Notes: generated from the sequence alone by a model not told the origin. DNA of 64,000 bases from Aeromonas bivalvium (GCF_000819765.1 NZ_CDBT01000024.1:62001-126000); one strand, 5' to 3'. Counted from the first letter of the stretch, positions 26,581 to 35,581 are shown. A program made the numbers and translations.

Positions 26581-28532
26581 AAGGTCTCCTGTTCAAGCCG
26601 GGGGCAGGGGGCGGTAGCTGGCGCAGGATGGCTAGCCAGCAGCGGTCGGCGGGCGAGCAGGCGCAGGGCGCCACCCGCCATCATCAACAGGCCACCGAAC
26701 CAGATCCAGCGCACCAGTGGCTTATGGTGCAGCCTCATGGCATAGGCGCCGGGTCCCATCTTCTCGCCAAGCACCACGTAGAGATCGCCAAGCATTCCCC
26801 ATTTGATCCCGGGTTCGTTCATGTTCATGGTGCGCACGCTGTAGTGGCGCCGCTCCGGCGTCAGCCGCGCCACCTCTTTACCGTCCTTATGCGCGCTAAG
26901 CGTGATGCGCTCGGCGGTGTAGTTGGGGCCGATGATGGGCTCGCTCCCCTCATAGCGAAACTCGAAGGCGCCGAGCCGATAGGGCTGGCCTGCGGCGAGT
27001 ACCGCGCCCCCCTCCTGACTGTGGTGACTCACCTGCGCAATGCCGAGGGCGCACACCGCCACCCCGAGGTGGGCCAGCAGGCTCCCCAGCCGGCTGGCGC
27101 TCAGGTCGCGAGTCTTGAATGAGAAATTGAGCAGCAGGCTCGCGATTAGCCAGAGGCTCGCCATATTGGCGAGGATGCCGCTCCAGCCCATGGATCCCTG
27201 TTCGCGATAGCCGAGGCTCAGCAGGCCGCCCCCCAGCAGGCCGAGCAGGGGCGGCAGCAGCGTCCCGAGGAGGGAGATCTTGGCAAGGCGCTGCCAGCGC
27301 AGGCGCGGCAGCTGGGTCATCAGCGCCATCAGGCAGAGGGCCAGCGGCACGAAGAGGGTATTGAAATAGGGGGCGCCCACCGAGAGCGAGCCCAGATGGA
27401 GCGACTGGAACACCATGGGGTAGAAGGTGCCGAGCAGCACGCTGGCGCAGGCCACGCTGAGCAGCAGGATGGCGGCGCCGATCAGCCCCTCTTTTGACAG
27501 CAAGCCAAAGCGGGCATAGGGGGCGCGAATGTCCGCCCGCAGTGCAAACAGGGTGAGGGCGCAGGTCAATAACAAGCCGAGCAGCAACAAGAGGGTGAGG
27601 CCGCGGCTGGGGTCCACTGCAAAGGCGTGCACCGAGGTGAGCACCCCGGAGCGCACCACGAAGGTACCGAGCAGGCTCAAGGCGAAGGTGAAGATGGAGA
27701 GCAGCAACACGGCGTGACCATAGGCGCCGCGCTTCTCGCACACCACCAGGGCGTGCAGCAGGGCAGTGCCGAGCAGCCAGGGCAAGAGGGAGGCATTTTC
27801 TACCGGATCCCAGAACCACCAGCCACCCCAACCGAGCTCGTAATAGGCCCACCAGGAGCCCAGCACGATACCGGCGGTGAGAAACACCCAGGAGCCGAGC
27901 GCCCAGGGGCGGCTCCAGTGGGCCACGGCGCCATCGAGCCTGCCCGAGTGCAGCGCCGCCATGGCGAAGGCGAAGTTGACCGCAAAGCCGACATAACCGA
28001 GATAGAGCAGGGGCGGGTGGATGATAAGGCCGATATCCTGCAGCATGGGGTTGAGATCGCGCCCCTCCAGCGGCCCCGGAAACTGACGGTCAAACGGGCT
28101 GGAGAAGATCAGGGTATAGAGGCCGAACAGCCCGACGATCAGCCCCATGATGGCCAGTACTCGAGCTGTGATCAGCGGATCGACCCGCTTGGAGCAAAGT
28201 GCCACCAGCGCGCCCCACAGCCCCAGCGCAAAGACAAAGAAGAGCATGGAGCCTTCGTGGCCCCCCCACACCGCTGCCAGCTTGAAGCCAAGGGGCAGGG
28301 CCCTGTTGGCGTGCTGGGCCACATAGACCAGGGTAAAGTCATCGAGGCCAAAACAGCTGGCGAGCAGCAGCAGGGAGGCCAACAGCAGGAGCGCGACCAG
28401 GAGGGCCAGCGGTGCTGCGCAGCCGAGCAGCGGGCGTGAGGCGAGCCGCAGCCCCAGCCAGGGCAGCAGCCCTTGCAGCAGGGCGAGCCCGGTCGCCAGC
28501 AACAGTGAGAGATAGCCGAGCTCCGCCAGCAC
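26577..28532 (-). CDS. nrfE: NrfE, CcmF-family haem lyase
   Basis: A 651-residue polytopic membrane protein of the CcmF/NrfE family. It carries the haem-handling tryptophan-rich signature GWGGWWFWDPVENAS and a C-terminal membrane helix. It joins haem to the CXXCK motif of NrfA with NrfF/NrfG. The start is taken as GTG 28532 (reading MLAELGYL as in relatives), three bases after a consensus GGAGGT; a TTG at 28547 lies upstream of that site. It is separated from nrfD by 306 nt containing hairpins and repeats, so it may have its own control. Confidence 0.92.
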   Translation of the reverse strand: MLAELGYLSLLLATGLALLQGLLPWLGLRLASRPLLGCAAPLALLVALLLLASLLLLASCFGLDDFTLVYVAQHANRALPLGFKLAAVWGGHEGSMLFFVFALGLWGALVALCSKRVDPLITARVLAIMGLIVGLFGLYTLIFSSPFDRQFPGPLEGRDLNPMLQDIGLIIHPPLLYLGYVGFAVNFAFAMAALHSGRLDGAVAHWSRPWALGSWVFLTAGIVLGSWWAYYELGWGGWWFWDPVENASLLPWLLGTALLHALVVCEKRGAYGHAVLLLSIFTFALSLLGTFVVRSGVLTSVHAFAVDPSRGLTLLLLLGLLLTCALTLFALRADIRAPYARFGLLSKEGLIGAAILLLSVACASVLLGTFYPMVFQSLHLGSLSVGAPYFNTLFVPLALCLMALMTQLPRLRWQRLAKISLLGTLLPPLLGLLGGGLLSLGYREQGSMGWSGILANMASLWLIASLLLNFSFKTRDLSASRLGSLLAHLGVAVCALGIAQVSHHSQEGGAVLAAGQPYRLGAFEFRYEGSEPIIGPNYTAERITLSAHKDGKEVARLTPERRHYSVRTMNMNEPGIKWGMLGDLYVVLGEKMGPGAYAMRLHHKPLVRWIWFGGLLMMAGGALRLLARRPLLASHPAPATAPCPRLEQETL

Positions 28533-28612
28533 ACAACCTCCAGTCAATCATTCGTCTATGTTATGCCGCAGCGTCTGCACCGTACCGGCGCTGGGGGATA
28601 ACATCTACATTT

Positions 28613-28648
28613 CTGGCAACAACCAATCGCAACAACTCATCGCAACAA
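28613..28648 (-). repeat. Three 10-bp direct repeats with 13-bp period
   Basis: On the plus strand CTGGCAACAA (28613-28622), ATCGCAACAA (28626-28635) and ATCGCAACAA (28639-28648) are evenly spaced by 13 bp, about 80-115 nt upstream of nrfE. Even spacing suggests an iterated protein- or RNA-binding site. No known motif was assigned. Confidence 0.6.
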
Positions 28649-28650
28649 AC

Positions 28651-28682
28651 AAGCGCCAGTCACCCGAGGGCGGCTGGCGCTT
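28651..28682 (-). terminator. Possible terminator or attenuator between nrfD and nrfE
   Basis: A 9-bp perfect stem, AAGCGCCAG (28651-28659) with CTGGCGCTT (28674-28682). Read on the minus strand it is followed by GTTTGTTG, a weak T-rich tail. It may stop or slow nrfABCD transcription before nrfE. Confidence 0.5.
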
Positions 28683-28754
28683 ATCCCCAGCTTTCAATAA
28701 CCGGTTCACGATCCGTCGCGAGAGGTTGTCAGCAAGGTAAAGAGCAGCGCAGGA

Positions 28755-28788
28755 ACCGGAGTGTATGTGAATACATGAGGATTCCGAG
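28755..28788 (-). repeat. Imperfect hairpin element in nrfD-nrfE gap
   Basis: GGAACC (28755-28760) and GGATTCC (28782-28788) close an imperfect stem around TGTAT-GTGA-ATACA. The whole is flanked by direct repeats GAGCAGCGCA (28742-28751 and 28788-28797). It looks like a discrete structured intergenic element rather than coding sequence. Confidence 0.4.
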
Positions 28789-28838
28789 CAGCGCATGAGC
28801 CTTGATCACGGCCTCGCAGCAGGAGCGTGAACGGTTTT

Positions 28839-29792
28839 TTAAACTACCGTCATCTGGCCGGCATAGAGCACGAAGTAGCGCAGCAGCAGTATGCCCACCA
28901 GGGTCAGGCTGCAGACCAGCACCAGGTGGCCGTTTCGCTCCCGCAGCGCGGCCGGAGCCAGCAGGGAGAGCAGCTGGGGCAACAGCATGCCGATCCCCAC
29001 CACGCCGACCCAGAACACCTGAGCCCAGAAGCCGCTGCCGATGGCGGCCCACATGGCCACCTCCTTCTGACCGCCACCGAAGTAGAGACCGGTAAAGAAG
29101 CAGACCAGCAGCAGCACCTCTACCGCCAACACGGGGCGCTCGAAGCTATGCACAAAGCTCACGCCCGGGCTGTGGTGGTGCTCCTTGAACAGGGTCACCG
29201 CCAGCAAGATGGTGGAGGCGATCCCTGAGCTGATGCCTGAGACCAGGAAGAGCACCGGCAGCACCGGGTTGTTCAACAGCGGATAGGTCTTGAGCGCCGA
29301 CAGCAGAAAGCCGGTGTAGGCCCCCAAGAGCACGGCGAGCAGCAGCAAGAGCGGCGCCAGCAGCCGCTCGAAACGAGCCAGCAGGCCTATCAGCCCATCC
29401 ACAAAGGCGAACCTCTCTTGCAGCAGGTGACGGCGCAAGGTCTCAATCTCGGAGCGAAACACCACCGCCAGCCAGGCGAACAGCACCGCCATGTAGAGCT
29501 GAAACAGCATGACCCCCATCGACATCACGGAGTCGAACTGATAGTGGAACATCAGCTTCCAGAAGGTCCAGGGGCGGGCCAGATGGAAGATGAGGATCAG
29601 TAACCCCAGCACCACGCTCACCGGCGCCAGAATGGCGGTCGCCTTGATGATGCCGTTCTCGCTGCCGGCCCCCTTGCGGCGCAGCAGCACCGAGAGGGTG
29701 GTGGCCCCGGCGGAGATGCCGAGCAGAAAGAGATAGATGGCGATGGGCCAGTCCCACACCAGCGAGGGAAAGTGAAATGCGTCATGCAACAT
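28839..29792 (-). CDS. nrfD: NrfD, membrane quinol dehydrogenase subunit
   Basis: A 317-residue polytopic protein of the NrfD/PsrC family with about eight hydrophobic helices. It oxidises menaquinol and passes electrons to the NrfC iron-sulfur protein. The N-terminal signature FHFPSLVWDWPIAIYLFLLG is typical. The ATG at 29792 has a good ribosome site (AAGGAGG, 8 nt). The usual overlap with nrfC is replaced by a 102-nt leader ORF that repeats the first codons of nrfD. Confidence 0.94.
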   Translation of the reverse strand: MLHDAFHFPSLVWDWPIAIYLFLLGISAGATTLSVLLRRKGAGSENGIIKATAILAPVSVVLGLLILIFHLARPWTFWKLMFHYQFDSVMSMGVMLFQLYMAVLFAWLAVVFRSEIETLRRHLLQERFAFVDGLIGLLARFERLLAPLLLLLAVLLGAYTGFLLSALKTYPLLNNPVLPVLFLVSGISSGIASTILLAVTLFKEHHHSPGVSFVHSFERPVLAVEVLLLVCFFTGLYFGGGQKEVAMWAAIGSGFWAQVFWVGVVGIGMLLPQLLSLLAPAALRERNGHLVLVCSLTLVGILLLRYFVLYAGQMTVV

Positions 29793-29883
29793 GATCCATT
29801 CCTCCTTCTGTTACTGCGGTAGATGGCGATGGGGCAAATCCCCACACCAGCGAGGGGAAGTGAAGCGCCGCTTGCATGGTCAT
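29782..29883 (-). pseudogene. Tandem duplicate of nrfD 5' end, 33-codon leader ORF
   Basis: Directly after nrfC, an ATG overlapping the nrfC TGA (ATGA) opens a 33-codon frame: MTMQAALHFPSLVWGF, then out-of-frame residues. It repeats the nrfD beginning MLHDAFHFPSLVWDW at DNA level. The frame stops at a TGA inside nrfD codons 3-4, just past the nrfD ATG. The ancestral coupled nrfD start was probably here and was duplicated and frameshifted; the leader may still couple nrfD to nrfC. Confidence 0.75.
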
Positions 29884-30572
29884 GACGTTATCTCCCCTTT
29901 GGGTACGCGGTACATCTTGGGCGAGGTGCCGAGTGCCTGCTTGTAGCGATAGGTGGTCTCCTTCACCAGCCGTTTGGCGATGGGACTGTCCGGGTCATCC
30001 AGATTGCCGAACACCAGCGCCTTGGTGGGGCAGGACTCCACGCAGGCCGGCTCCTTGCCCGCCGCCAGGTTGGTCTTGCGGCAAAAGTCGCACTTGTCGG
30101 CAACCTTGGTCACAGGGTTGATAAAGCGCACCTGATAGGGGCAGGCGGCCAGACAATACATGCAGCCGACGCAGAGATCCGGGTTGACGTCGACGATGCC
30201 ATCCTCCTCGCGGATATGGGAGGCACCGGTCGGGCAGACGTGCACGCAGGGGGCGTTGTCGCAGTGCTGGCAGGACTTGCGAAAGAAGTGGTACTCGGCG
30301 TCGGGGAATTCACCGATGGGGCCGGAGCGGAGGATCTCGAGGCGCGAGACCCCCTCTGGCACCTGATTGACCTCCCGGCAGGCATCCATGCAGGCGGTAC
30401 AGCCGATGCAGGCCGTCTCGTCGTGGATCATGCCATAGCGGACCCCGTCTATGGTCTGGCTGTGGGCGAGGGTGGTGGCAAGGGCGCGGGTGTTGGCACG
30501 AGCAGCCCCCGTCATCATGATGAGGGCCCCCGCGCCCATCCCCGCCATAAAGTCACGGCGAGAGCAGCTCAT
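29880..30572 (-). CDS. nrfC: NrfC, four-cluster ferredoxin-like electron carrier
   Basis: A 230-residue periplasmic iron-sulfur protein that takes electrons from NrfD to NrfB. A twin-arginine signal (SRRDFMAGMGAGALIMM) exports it folded. Four cysteine clusters are complete: CIGCTACMDAC, CQHCDNAPCVHVCP, CVGCMYCLAACP, and CDFC paired with CVESCP. Length and order agree with E. coli NrfC. Its start overlaps the nrfB stop by ATGA; its stop overlaps the leader-ORF ATG. Confidence 0.95.
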   Translation of the reverse strand: MSCSRRDFMAGMGAGALIMMTGAARANTRALATTLAHSQTIDGVRYGMIHDETACIGCTACMDACREVNQVPEGVSRLEILRSGPIGEFPDAEYHFFRKSCQHCDNAPCVHVCPTGASHIREEDGIVDVNPDLCVGCMYCLAACPYQVRFINPVTKVADKCDFCRKTNLAAGKEPACVESCPTKALVFGNLDDPDSPIAKRLVKETTYRYKQALGTSPKMYRVPKGEITS

Positions 30573-31159
30573 GGCGCCTCCTTGCCCAGGCTTGCATTCT
30601 GGTTGCCTGCCTTGGCCTGATGCTGCTTGCTGTGGCAGTCGACGCAGAGCTTGATGCGGGACTTCTCCGGAATAGCCACCATGGGCTCCCTGGCCGGGTG
30701 CAGCTGGTGGCAGCTGGTGCAGGTGAGTTTGGTGGCGTGCACGTCGTGGGCCCAGAGCGCCTCGCGCAGCACTTTGGGCTCGTGACAGCTCATGCAGACC
30801 CCGTTTTGCTCGGCGATGGGGTAGGTCCCGGTGCTCTGCTTGTTATTGAAGCTGTCGCTAAAGCGCATCACATCCTTGACCCCTTCCCTGTGCTGAGGGG
30901 AGGGCTGGCCGTGGCAGTTGGTGCAGGTGACCGGTGCCAGGTTGTTGGGGTTGGTCGCCTGACCATGCTTGCCGTGCATCCCCTCGCTCTGCTCCTTGTG
31001 GCAGTCGGTACAGGCCTTGTCGGCACTGCGCAGAAATTCCACTTCATGTGTCGTCGGTGCCGGGGCGGTTGCCGCATCGGCGGCCTGGCCCTGCAGGCTG
31101 GTGAGCAGCATGGCTGCCATCAGCATCAGTCGTAAGAAATCCATCGTTAAATCACCCAT
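30569..31159 (-). CDS. nrfB: NrfB, pentahaem c-type cytochrome
   Basis: A 196-residue periplasmic cytochrome with five CXXCH haem sites (CTDCH, CTNCH, CMSCH, CTSCH, CVDCH), the electron donor to NrfA. A signal peptide with cleavage after QAADA is visible. The ATG at 31159 has GGAGG six bases upstream; an internal ATG at 31144 is possible. It lies 51 nt after nrfA, with a GC-rich inverted repeat in the gap. Confidence 0.95.
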   Translation of the reverse strand: MGDLTMDFLRLMLMAAMLLTSLQGQAADAATAPAPTTHEVEFLRSADKACTDCHKEQSEGMHGKHGQATNPNNLAPVTCTNCHGQPSPQHREGVKDVMRFSDSFNNKQSTGTYPIAEQNGVCMSCHEPKVLREALWAHDVHATKLTCTSCHQLHPAREPMVAIPEKSRIKLCVDCHSKQHQAKAGNQNASLGKEAP

Positions 31160-31210
31160 AGGAAGCCTCCATCCGGCGGCAGGCCCGGCTGTGCGGGCCC
31201 GCCTCCCTCG

Positions 31211-32668
31211 TCATTGTGCGAGCCGTCCGGCCGCTTTGGCCTCGGCATCCCAGGCGGGGACTGTGGTCTTGAGGAACTGGGCCTTGTCGCTGTTCATCTG
31301 CTTCATATCCATGCCAAGGGCGGCCTGGGCCTTCTCCTTGCTGGAGATGTCAGGAATGGCGATCTCGTGGCTGATCCCCTTGGCAGCCAGCAGGCGTGCC
31401 AGCTTGGTGCGGGCATCGGCGGCCTTGTCCAGGGCGGTTCCCAGCATGCGCAGCGCCACTTCCGGGGCGTGCATCTGCACCCCGTGGGAGGCGATGGAGA
31501 AGTCCCAGCGCCACTGGGCGTGACGGATGTCCTGCAGAATGTCCTTCATCTGCGCCTCGGTGGCGCCGGCATCCCAGGCGGCCTTGGCCTCGAAGTGGGC
31601 GTGCACCAGCTGCTTCTCGACCTTCAATTTGATTTCGGTGACGGCATCCTTGCGCTGCTGGACTATGCCTTGCAGCATCTCCTTGCTCTGGGTATGGCAG
31701 TTGCGGCAGGTCTGGTCGAAGCGATCGAAGGGGTTGCCCACCTTGTGATCGGTGTAGACCTTGCCCTGCTCGTTCTGCACCTTGGGCATGTGGCAGTCGA
31801 CGCAGGCGACGTTGTTCTGACCGTGAATGCCGGCGCGCCAGGTTTCGTACTCGGGGTGCTGGGCTTTGAGCATGGGGGTCCTGGAGAGGGCATGGGTCCA
31901 GTCGGCAAAGCCTATTTCGTCGTAATACTGCTCCATCTGCTCCACTGTGGTGCCCTTGTCCCAGGGGAATTTCACCGCCTTGGTGGGGCCGGTGAAGTAA
32001 TACTCCACGTGGCACTGGCCGCACACCTGGGACTGCTGATCGAAGTGCCCCTGCTCCTTGAACGGCTTGCCGATGGCCGTCATGGCGCGGTCGGCATAGG
32101 GACGGGAGAGGTGCAGGGCGGGTTTGCCCTCCTTGAACTCTTTCGAGGCGGTGTCATGGCAGTCGGCGCAGCCGATGGTGTTGACGATCTCGGGTCCGCC
32201 TTTTGCCCACATCCCCTTGAAGTAGCCATCCTCACCCTGCTCGTCGATGACGCGGGCCACGTCCGGGCCTTTGCAGCTCCAGCAGGCCATGGGCAGGGGG
32301 CCATCCTCGGCGCTCTTGGGGGCGCCGGTGCGCAGGGTTTCCCGCACATCGGTCAGGGCATAGAAGTGACCCCGCGGCTTGTTGTAGTCCTTGGCGAAGG
32401 CATAGCCGCCCCAGAGCACCACCATCTGCGGATCTTCCGCCAGAGCATCGGTGCGCTCGCGGCTCTCGCCGGTCGCCTTCCAGCTGCTGAACTGATCGGC
32501 GTGATCCTTGGCGAACAGCTCGCTGCGGGTCTCTATTTTTCCCTTGGGCTGTGCCTCCTTGCCCTTGGGCTGAGCCTCATCGGCCTGCACCGGCGCGCAG
32601 AGCAGGGTTGTCATCAGCAGGGCGGCGAGGCCCAGCCAGGTTGGTTTTTTGCATGAACTCACGATCAT
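31211..32668 (-). CDS. nrfA: NrfA, cytochrome c nitrite reductase
   Basis: A 485-residue periplasmic pentahaem enzyme reducing nitrite to ammonium. The catalytic haem site is the diagnostic CWSCK (about residue 130); four ordinary sites follow (CADCH, CGQCH, CVDCH, CRNCH). A signal peptide precedes a Lys/Gln-rich mature start containing a repeated EAQPKGK unit. The ATG at 32668 (MIVSSCKK) follows GGGGAG; a longer frame extends upstream to 32782 but reads through the promoter region. First gene of nrfABCD; the downstream haem lyase genes mature it. A candidate FNR site lies upstream. Confidence 0.97.
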   Translation of the reverse strand: MIVSSCKKPTWLGLAALLMTTLLCAPVQADEAQPKGKEAQPKGKIETRSELFAKDHADQFSSWKATGESRERTDALAEDPQMVVLWGGYAFAKDYNKPRGHFYALTDVRETLRTGAPKSAEDGPLPMACWSCKGPDVARVIDEQGEDGYFKGMWAKGGPEIVNTIGCADCHDTASKEFKEGKPALHLSRPYADRAMTAIGKPFKEQGHFDQQSQVCGQCHVEYYFTGPTKAVKFPWDKGTTVEQMEQYYDEIGFADWTHALSRTPMLKAQHPEYETWRAGIHGQNNVACVDCHMPKVQNEQGKVYTDHKVGNPFDRFDQTCRNCHTQSKEMLQGIVQQRKDAVTEIKLKVEKQLVHAHFEAKAAWDAGATEAQMKDILQDIRHAQWRWDFSIASHGVQMHAPEVALRMLGTALDKAADARTKLARLLAAKGISHEIAIPDISSKEKAQAALGMDMKQMNSDKAQFLKTTVPAWDAEAKAAGRLAQ

Positions 32669-32854
32669 CGCTCCCCAATAAAATGCGTAGCAAAACCTGA
32701 CCCTTGCCATCCATGACGTGGACACCAGTCTTCGCGTGTGGCGGGAGCAGGCAAACCGGACTCTTGTTATGAATGGAATCAATGAGATCCCACGATTGCT
32801 CGGCAGGAATACTACATAATGGGTAAAGGAAATGATGATTTATCGAGATCGGTT

Positions 32855-32868
32855 TTGCGCTAGATCAA
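32855..32868 (-). promoter_or_regulatory. Candidate FNR box for nrfA
   Basis: Read on the minus strand, TTGAT-CTAG-CGCAA has one perfect FNR half site (TTGAT) and a second half matching three of five bases of ATCAA. It lies about 190 nt upstream of the nrfA start. Control of nrfA by FNR and NarL/NarP is well established in enterobacteria; the site here is inferred. Confidence 0.5.
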
Positions 32869-32893
32869 TTCCCGTTGGTGCCAGATGGCAAAA

Positions 32894-32905
32894 GTGAGAT
32901 CTCAC
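32894..32905. promoter_or_regulatory. Perfect 12-bp palindrome GTGAGATCTCAC
   Basis: An exact palindrome in the nrfA/transglycosylase divergent region, about 205 bp before the plus-strand gene. The inner spacing (GTGA-N4-TCAC) does not fit CRP, which needs N6. The cognate regulator is unknown. Confidence 0.4.
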
Positions 32906-33109
32906 GCCACTATTCGAAGAAAAAGTGCTCGCCCCTGGCAAAGCAAGCGCCCTTTTCAGGGGCTCATCCCCAAGAGACATCTTGCCCGGATCTGCCTCTT
33001 TGGCCGGGTCATATCATCTGGTTACTGCAACCCTGGATTGATCAAACGCAATGGGCTAAGTGCCACATCTGGCGGCTCTACACTCAATAAAATGAGTGAG
33101 GTAAACACG

Positions 33110-34645
33110 ATGAAACGCTGTTGGTTATTGTTTGCCCTGAGCCTGTTTGTCTCTGTCTCAGCCTGGGGCGAAGAGGCGGTGGAGGCGGAGAAAGAGGAGG
33201 GCGAGGCGCTCTCCTTCAGTGCCCAGGAGCTGGCTCAGCCTTGGCTGGGAGATCTGGATGCCATGCTGGAGCGGCGCACCATCAGGGTGCTGACCAGCTA
33301 CAACAAGACGGGGTACTTCATCCATAAAGGGGTGCAGCGGGGCGTCACCTATGACGCCTTCATGACGCTGGAGCGTCGCCTCAACGAACAGCTGCGCAAG
33401 GAGAAGGCCATCAAGCGCCATCTCAAGGTTCATTTCGTCTTCATTCCGGTGGCCCGGGAGGCGCTGCTCACCTCCCTCACTGCCGGCAAGGGGGACATAG
33501 CCGCCGCCAACCTCACCATCACGGACAAGCGCAAGCAACAAGGGGTGGCGTTCACGGATCCCCTGCTCGAAAACGTGCGCGAACTGCTGGTCTCCGGCCC
33601 TCACTCTCCCAAGGTGGAAAGCGCCGCCGATCTGGGGGGCAAGACCGTCTTCGTTCGCCCCTCTTCCAGCTATTTCGAGAGCCTGCTCGCCTATAACCAG
33701 GCGCGCAAGGAGGCGGGAGAGCCCCTCATCGACATTCAGCCCGCCTCCGAGGCGCTGGAAGATGAAGATCTGGTGGAGATGGTGAACGCCGGTCTGCTGC
33801 CCTTTATCGTCATGGATGATCACAAGGCTCGCTTCTGGCAGAAGATCTTTCCCGAGATAACCCTTCACGAGACCCCAGTGTTCAGGGAGGGGGGCATCAT
33901 CGCCTGGGCGGTGCGCAAGGAGAGCCCGCAACTGCTGACCATGCTCAACGAGCAGATCAAGGCCCTGCGTGGCAAGGCGACCGGCGACGATCTGCTGGCG
34001 CGCTATCTCAAGCAGAACAAGTTCGTCAAGAGCGCCGCCGCCGAGGCCGAACGCAAGAAGTTTTTGCAGGTGGTGGATCTGTTTCGCGAGTACGGCGAGC
34101 GTTATGACATGGACTGGTTGCTGATGGCGGCCCAGGGCTATCAGGAGTCGGCGCTCAACCACAAGGCGCGCAGTCACGTCGGCGCCATCGGCATCATGCA
34201 GATCATGCCTGCCACCGGCAAGGGGCTGAAGGTGGGTGACATCCGTCAGCTTGAGCCCAACATCCACGGCGGCGTCAAATACATGCGCTGGATGATAGAT
34301 CACTACTATGCCGACGAACCCATGACGGCGCTGGACAAGGCGCTCTTCTCCTTCGCCTCCTACAACGCGGGCCCGGCACGGGTGGCGCGGCTGCGGGCCG
34401 AGGCGAAAAAGCAGGGCCTGGATCCCAATGCCTGGTTCCACAACGTCGAGTACGTGGCGGCGGAAAAGATAGGCGCCGAGACGGTGACCTATGTCGGCAA
34501 CATCTACAAGTACTACATCGCCTACAAGCTGGTGATGGAGCAGCTCACCCACAAGGAGCAGGTCATGACTGCCCTGAAGCAAGAGGCAGCCCCATCATCA
34601 GCCACCCCGACCGAGACCACCGCGCCCGAGCCGGCGACCCCCTGA
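33110..34645 (+). CDS. MltF-like lytic transglycosylase with solute-binding domain
   Basis: A 511-residue exported protein. A signal peptide (MKRCWLLFALSLFVSVSAWG) is followed by an acidic linker. An SBP_bac_3-like solute-binding domain covers about residues 50-310, with RTIRVLTSYNKTGYFI at its start. The SLT domain follows (about 330-450), with the catalytic Glu in GYQESALN and the IGIMQIMPATGKGL and FASYNAGP motifs. The layout matches MltF, which cleaves peptidoglycan. The Pro/Thr-rich C-terminus is unusual. ATG 33110 is preceded by GAGG; longer in-frame starts run through the promoter region. Confidence 0.88.
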   Translation: MKRCWLLFALSLFVSVSAWGEEAVEAEKEEGEALSFSAQELAQPWLGDLDAMLERRTIRVLTSYNKTGYFIHKGVQRGVTYDAFMTLERRLNEQLRKEKAIKRHLKVHFVFIPVAREALLTSLTAGKGDIAAANLTITDKRKQQGVAFTDPLLENVRELLVSGPHSPKVESAADLGGKTVFVRPSSSYFESLLAYNQARKEAGEPLIDIQPASEALEDEDLVEMVNAGLLPFIVMDDHKARFWQKIFPEITLHETPVFREGGIIAWAVRKESPQLLTMLNEQIKALRGKATGDDLLARYLKQNKFVKSAAAEAERKKFLQVVDLFREYGERYDMDWLLMAAQGYQESALNHKARSHVGAIGIMQIMPATGKGLKVGDIRQLEPNIHGGVKYMRWMIDHYYADEPMTALDKALFSFASYNAGPARVARLRAEAKKQGLDPNAWFHNVEYVAAEKIGAETVTYVGNIYKYYIAYKLVMEQLTHKEQVMTALKQEAAPSSATPTETTAPEPATP

Positions 34646-34668
34646 CCCTTGACGAGCGGGCCTTGATG

Positions 34669-34698
34669 GAGAAGAGGTGCCGCCGGGCACCTCTTCTC
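34669..34698. terminator. Bidirectional terminator-like hairpin
   Basis: A perfect 12-bp stem, GAGAAGAGGTGC (34669-34680) with GCACCTCTTCTC (34687-34698), loop CGCCGG. It sits between the converging transglycosylase and dehydrogenase genes. No T run is present on either side. Confidence 0.65.
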
Positions 34699-34715
34699 GC
34701 GGGTGGGCCTCTCCA

Positions 34716-35474
34716 TCAGATGAACATGCCGCCGGACACTTCGATGCGCTGGGCGGTGATCCAGCGGCACTCCTCCGCCAGCAGGGCGGCGATGGCGCCC
34801 CCTATGTCATCGGGGCGGCCGACCCGGCCCAGAGCCGTCTGGCTGGCAAGAAAATCGTTCACTCCCTGATTGTCGCGCACCACACCCCCGCCAAAGTCGG
34901 TCTCGATGGCGCCCGGGGCCACCACGTTGACGGCGATCCCCCTGGGGCCCAGCTCCTTGGCCAGATAGTGGCTGAGCACCTCTATGCCCCCCTTCATGGC
35001 CGCATAGGCGGCGTAGCCAGGCAGGGCGAAGCGGGTCAGGCCGGTGGAGAGGTTGACGATGCGCCCACCATCGCGCAGCAACGGCAGCAACTGCTGGGTG
35101 AGGAAGAAGGTGCCCTTGAGGTGGATGTTCATCAGGGTATCGAACTGCTGCTCCGTGGTCTGATCGAAGGGGGCACTGATGCCGATGCCGGCATTGTTGA
35201 CCAGAAAATCGAACCGGGTCTGCTGCCACTGCTGTTGCAGCAGTTGATGCACCTGCTCGGCAAAGGACTGAAAGCTGGCGCTTTCGCCCACATCCAGCAT
35301 CAGGGCATGGGCCTGGACCCCGAAGGCGCGGGCGGCGTCGACCACCGTCTGCGCCTCCTGTGCCTGGTGGCGGTAGGTGATGATGAGATCGACCCCGCGG
35401 GTGGCCAGGGTGAGAGCCGTGTTGCGGCCAAGGCCGCGGCTGGCCCCTGTGATGAGGGCAATGGGATTGGGCAT
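34716..35474 (-). CDS. Short-chain dehydrogenase/reductase
   Basis: A 252-residue classical SDR. The nucleotide-binding motif is TGASRGLG, with NNAG at about residue 96, a catalytic Ser in VNLSTG and YAAMK (Tyr-x3-Lys), followed by AVNVVAPGAIETDF. It resembles 3-oxoacyl-ACP reductase-like oxidoreductases, but the substrate cannot be deduced. It is divergent from a LysR regulator 107 bp away, the usual arrangement for a regulator and its target. Confidence 0.88.
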   Translation of the reverse strand: MPNPIALITGASRGLGRNTALTLATRGVDLIITYRHQAQEAQTVVDAARAFGVQAHALMLDVGESASFQSFAEQVHQLLQQQWQQTRFDFLVNNAGIGISAPFDQTTEQQFDTLMNIHLKGTFFLTQQLLPLLRDGGRIVNLSTGLTRFALPGYAAYAAMKGGIEVLSHYLAKELGPRGIAVNVVAPGAIETDFGGGVVRDNQGVNDFLASQTALGRVGRPDDIGGAIAALLAEECRWITAQRIEVSGGMFI

Positions 35475-35581
35475 GATGAGCTCCTGGGTTGACTGGGTCT
35501 ATCGGACGCCTTGACTATATTTTCCCTTCAAACATGGATAAAGCTGGGCATACTGGATGCAATGTTCCATTTACATGAACA

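Larger units (their letters stand above)
32669..33109. other. Divergent control region, nrfA / lytic transglycosylase gene
   Basis: A 441-bp gap between two divergent genes. It holds the FNR-like sequence at 32855-32868, a CATTAT -10-like hexamer for nrfA at 32816-32821, a TACCCAT sequence (minus strand, 32819-32825) fitting the NarL/NarP heptamer, and the palindrome at 32894-32905. Open frames through it lack ribosome sites. Confidence 0.5.

Noticed and set aside
32894..32905. CRP interpretation of GTGAGATCTCAC
   Set aside because: The half sites are separated by 4 bp, not the 6 bp required.
32885..33109. N-terminal extension of the MltF-like protein
   Set aside because: It would put 75 basic residues before an obvious signal peptide and run through the nrfA divergent control region.
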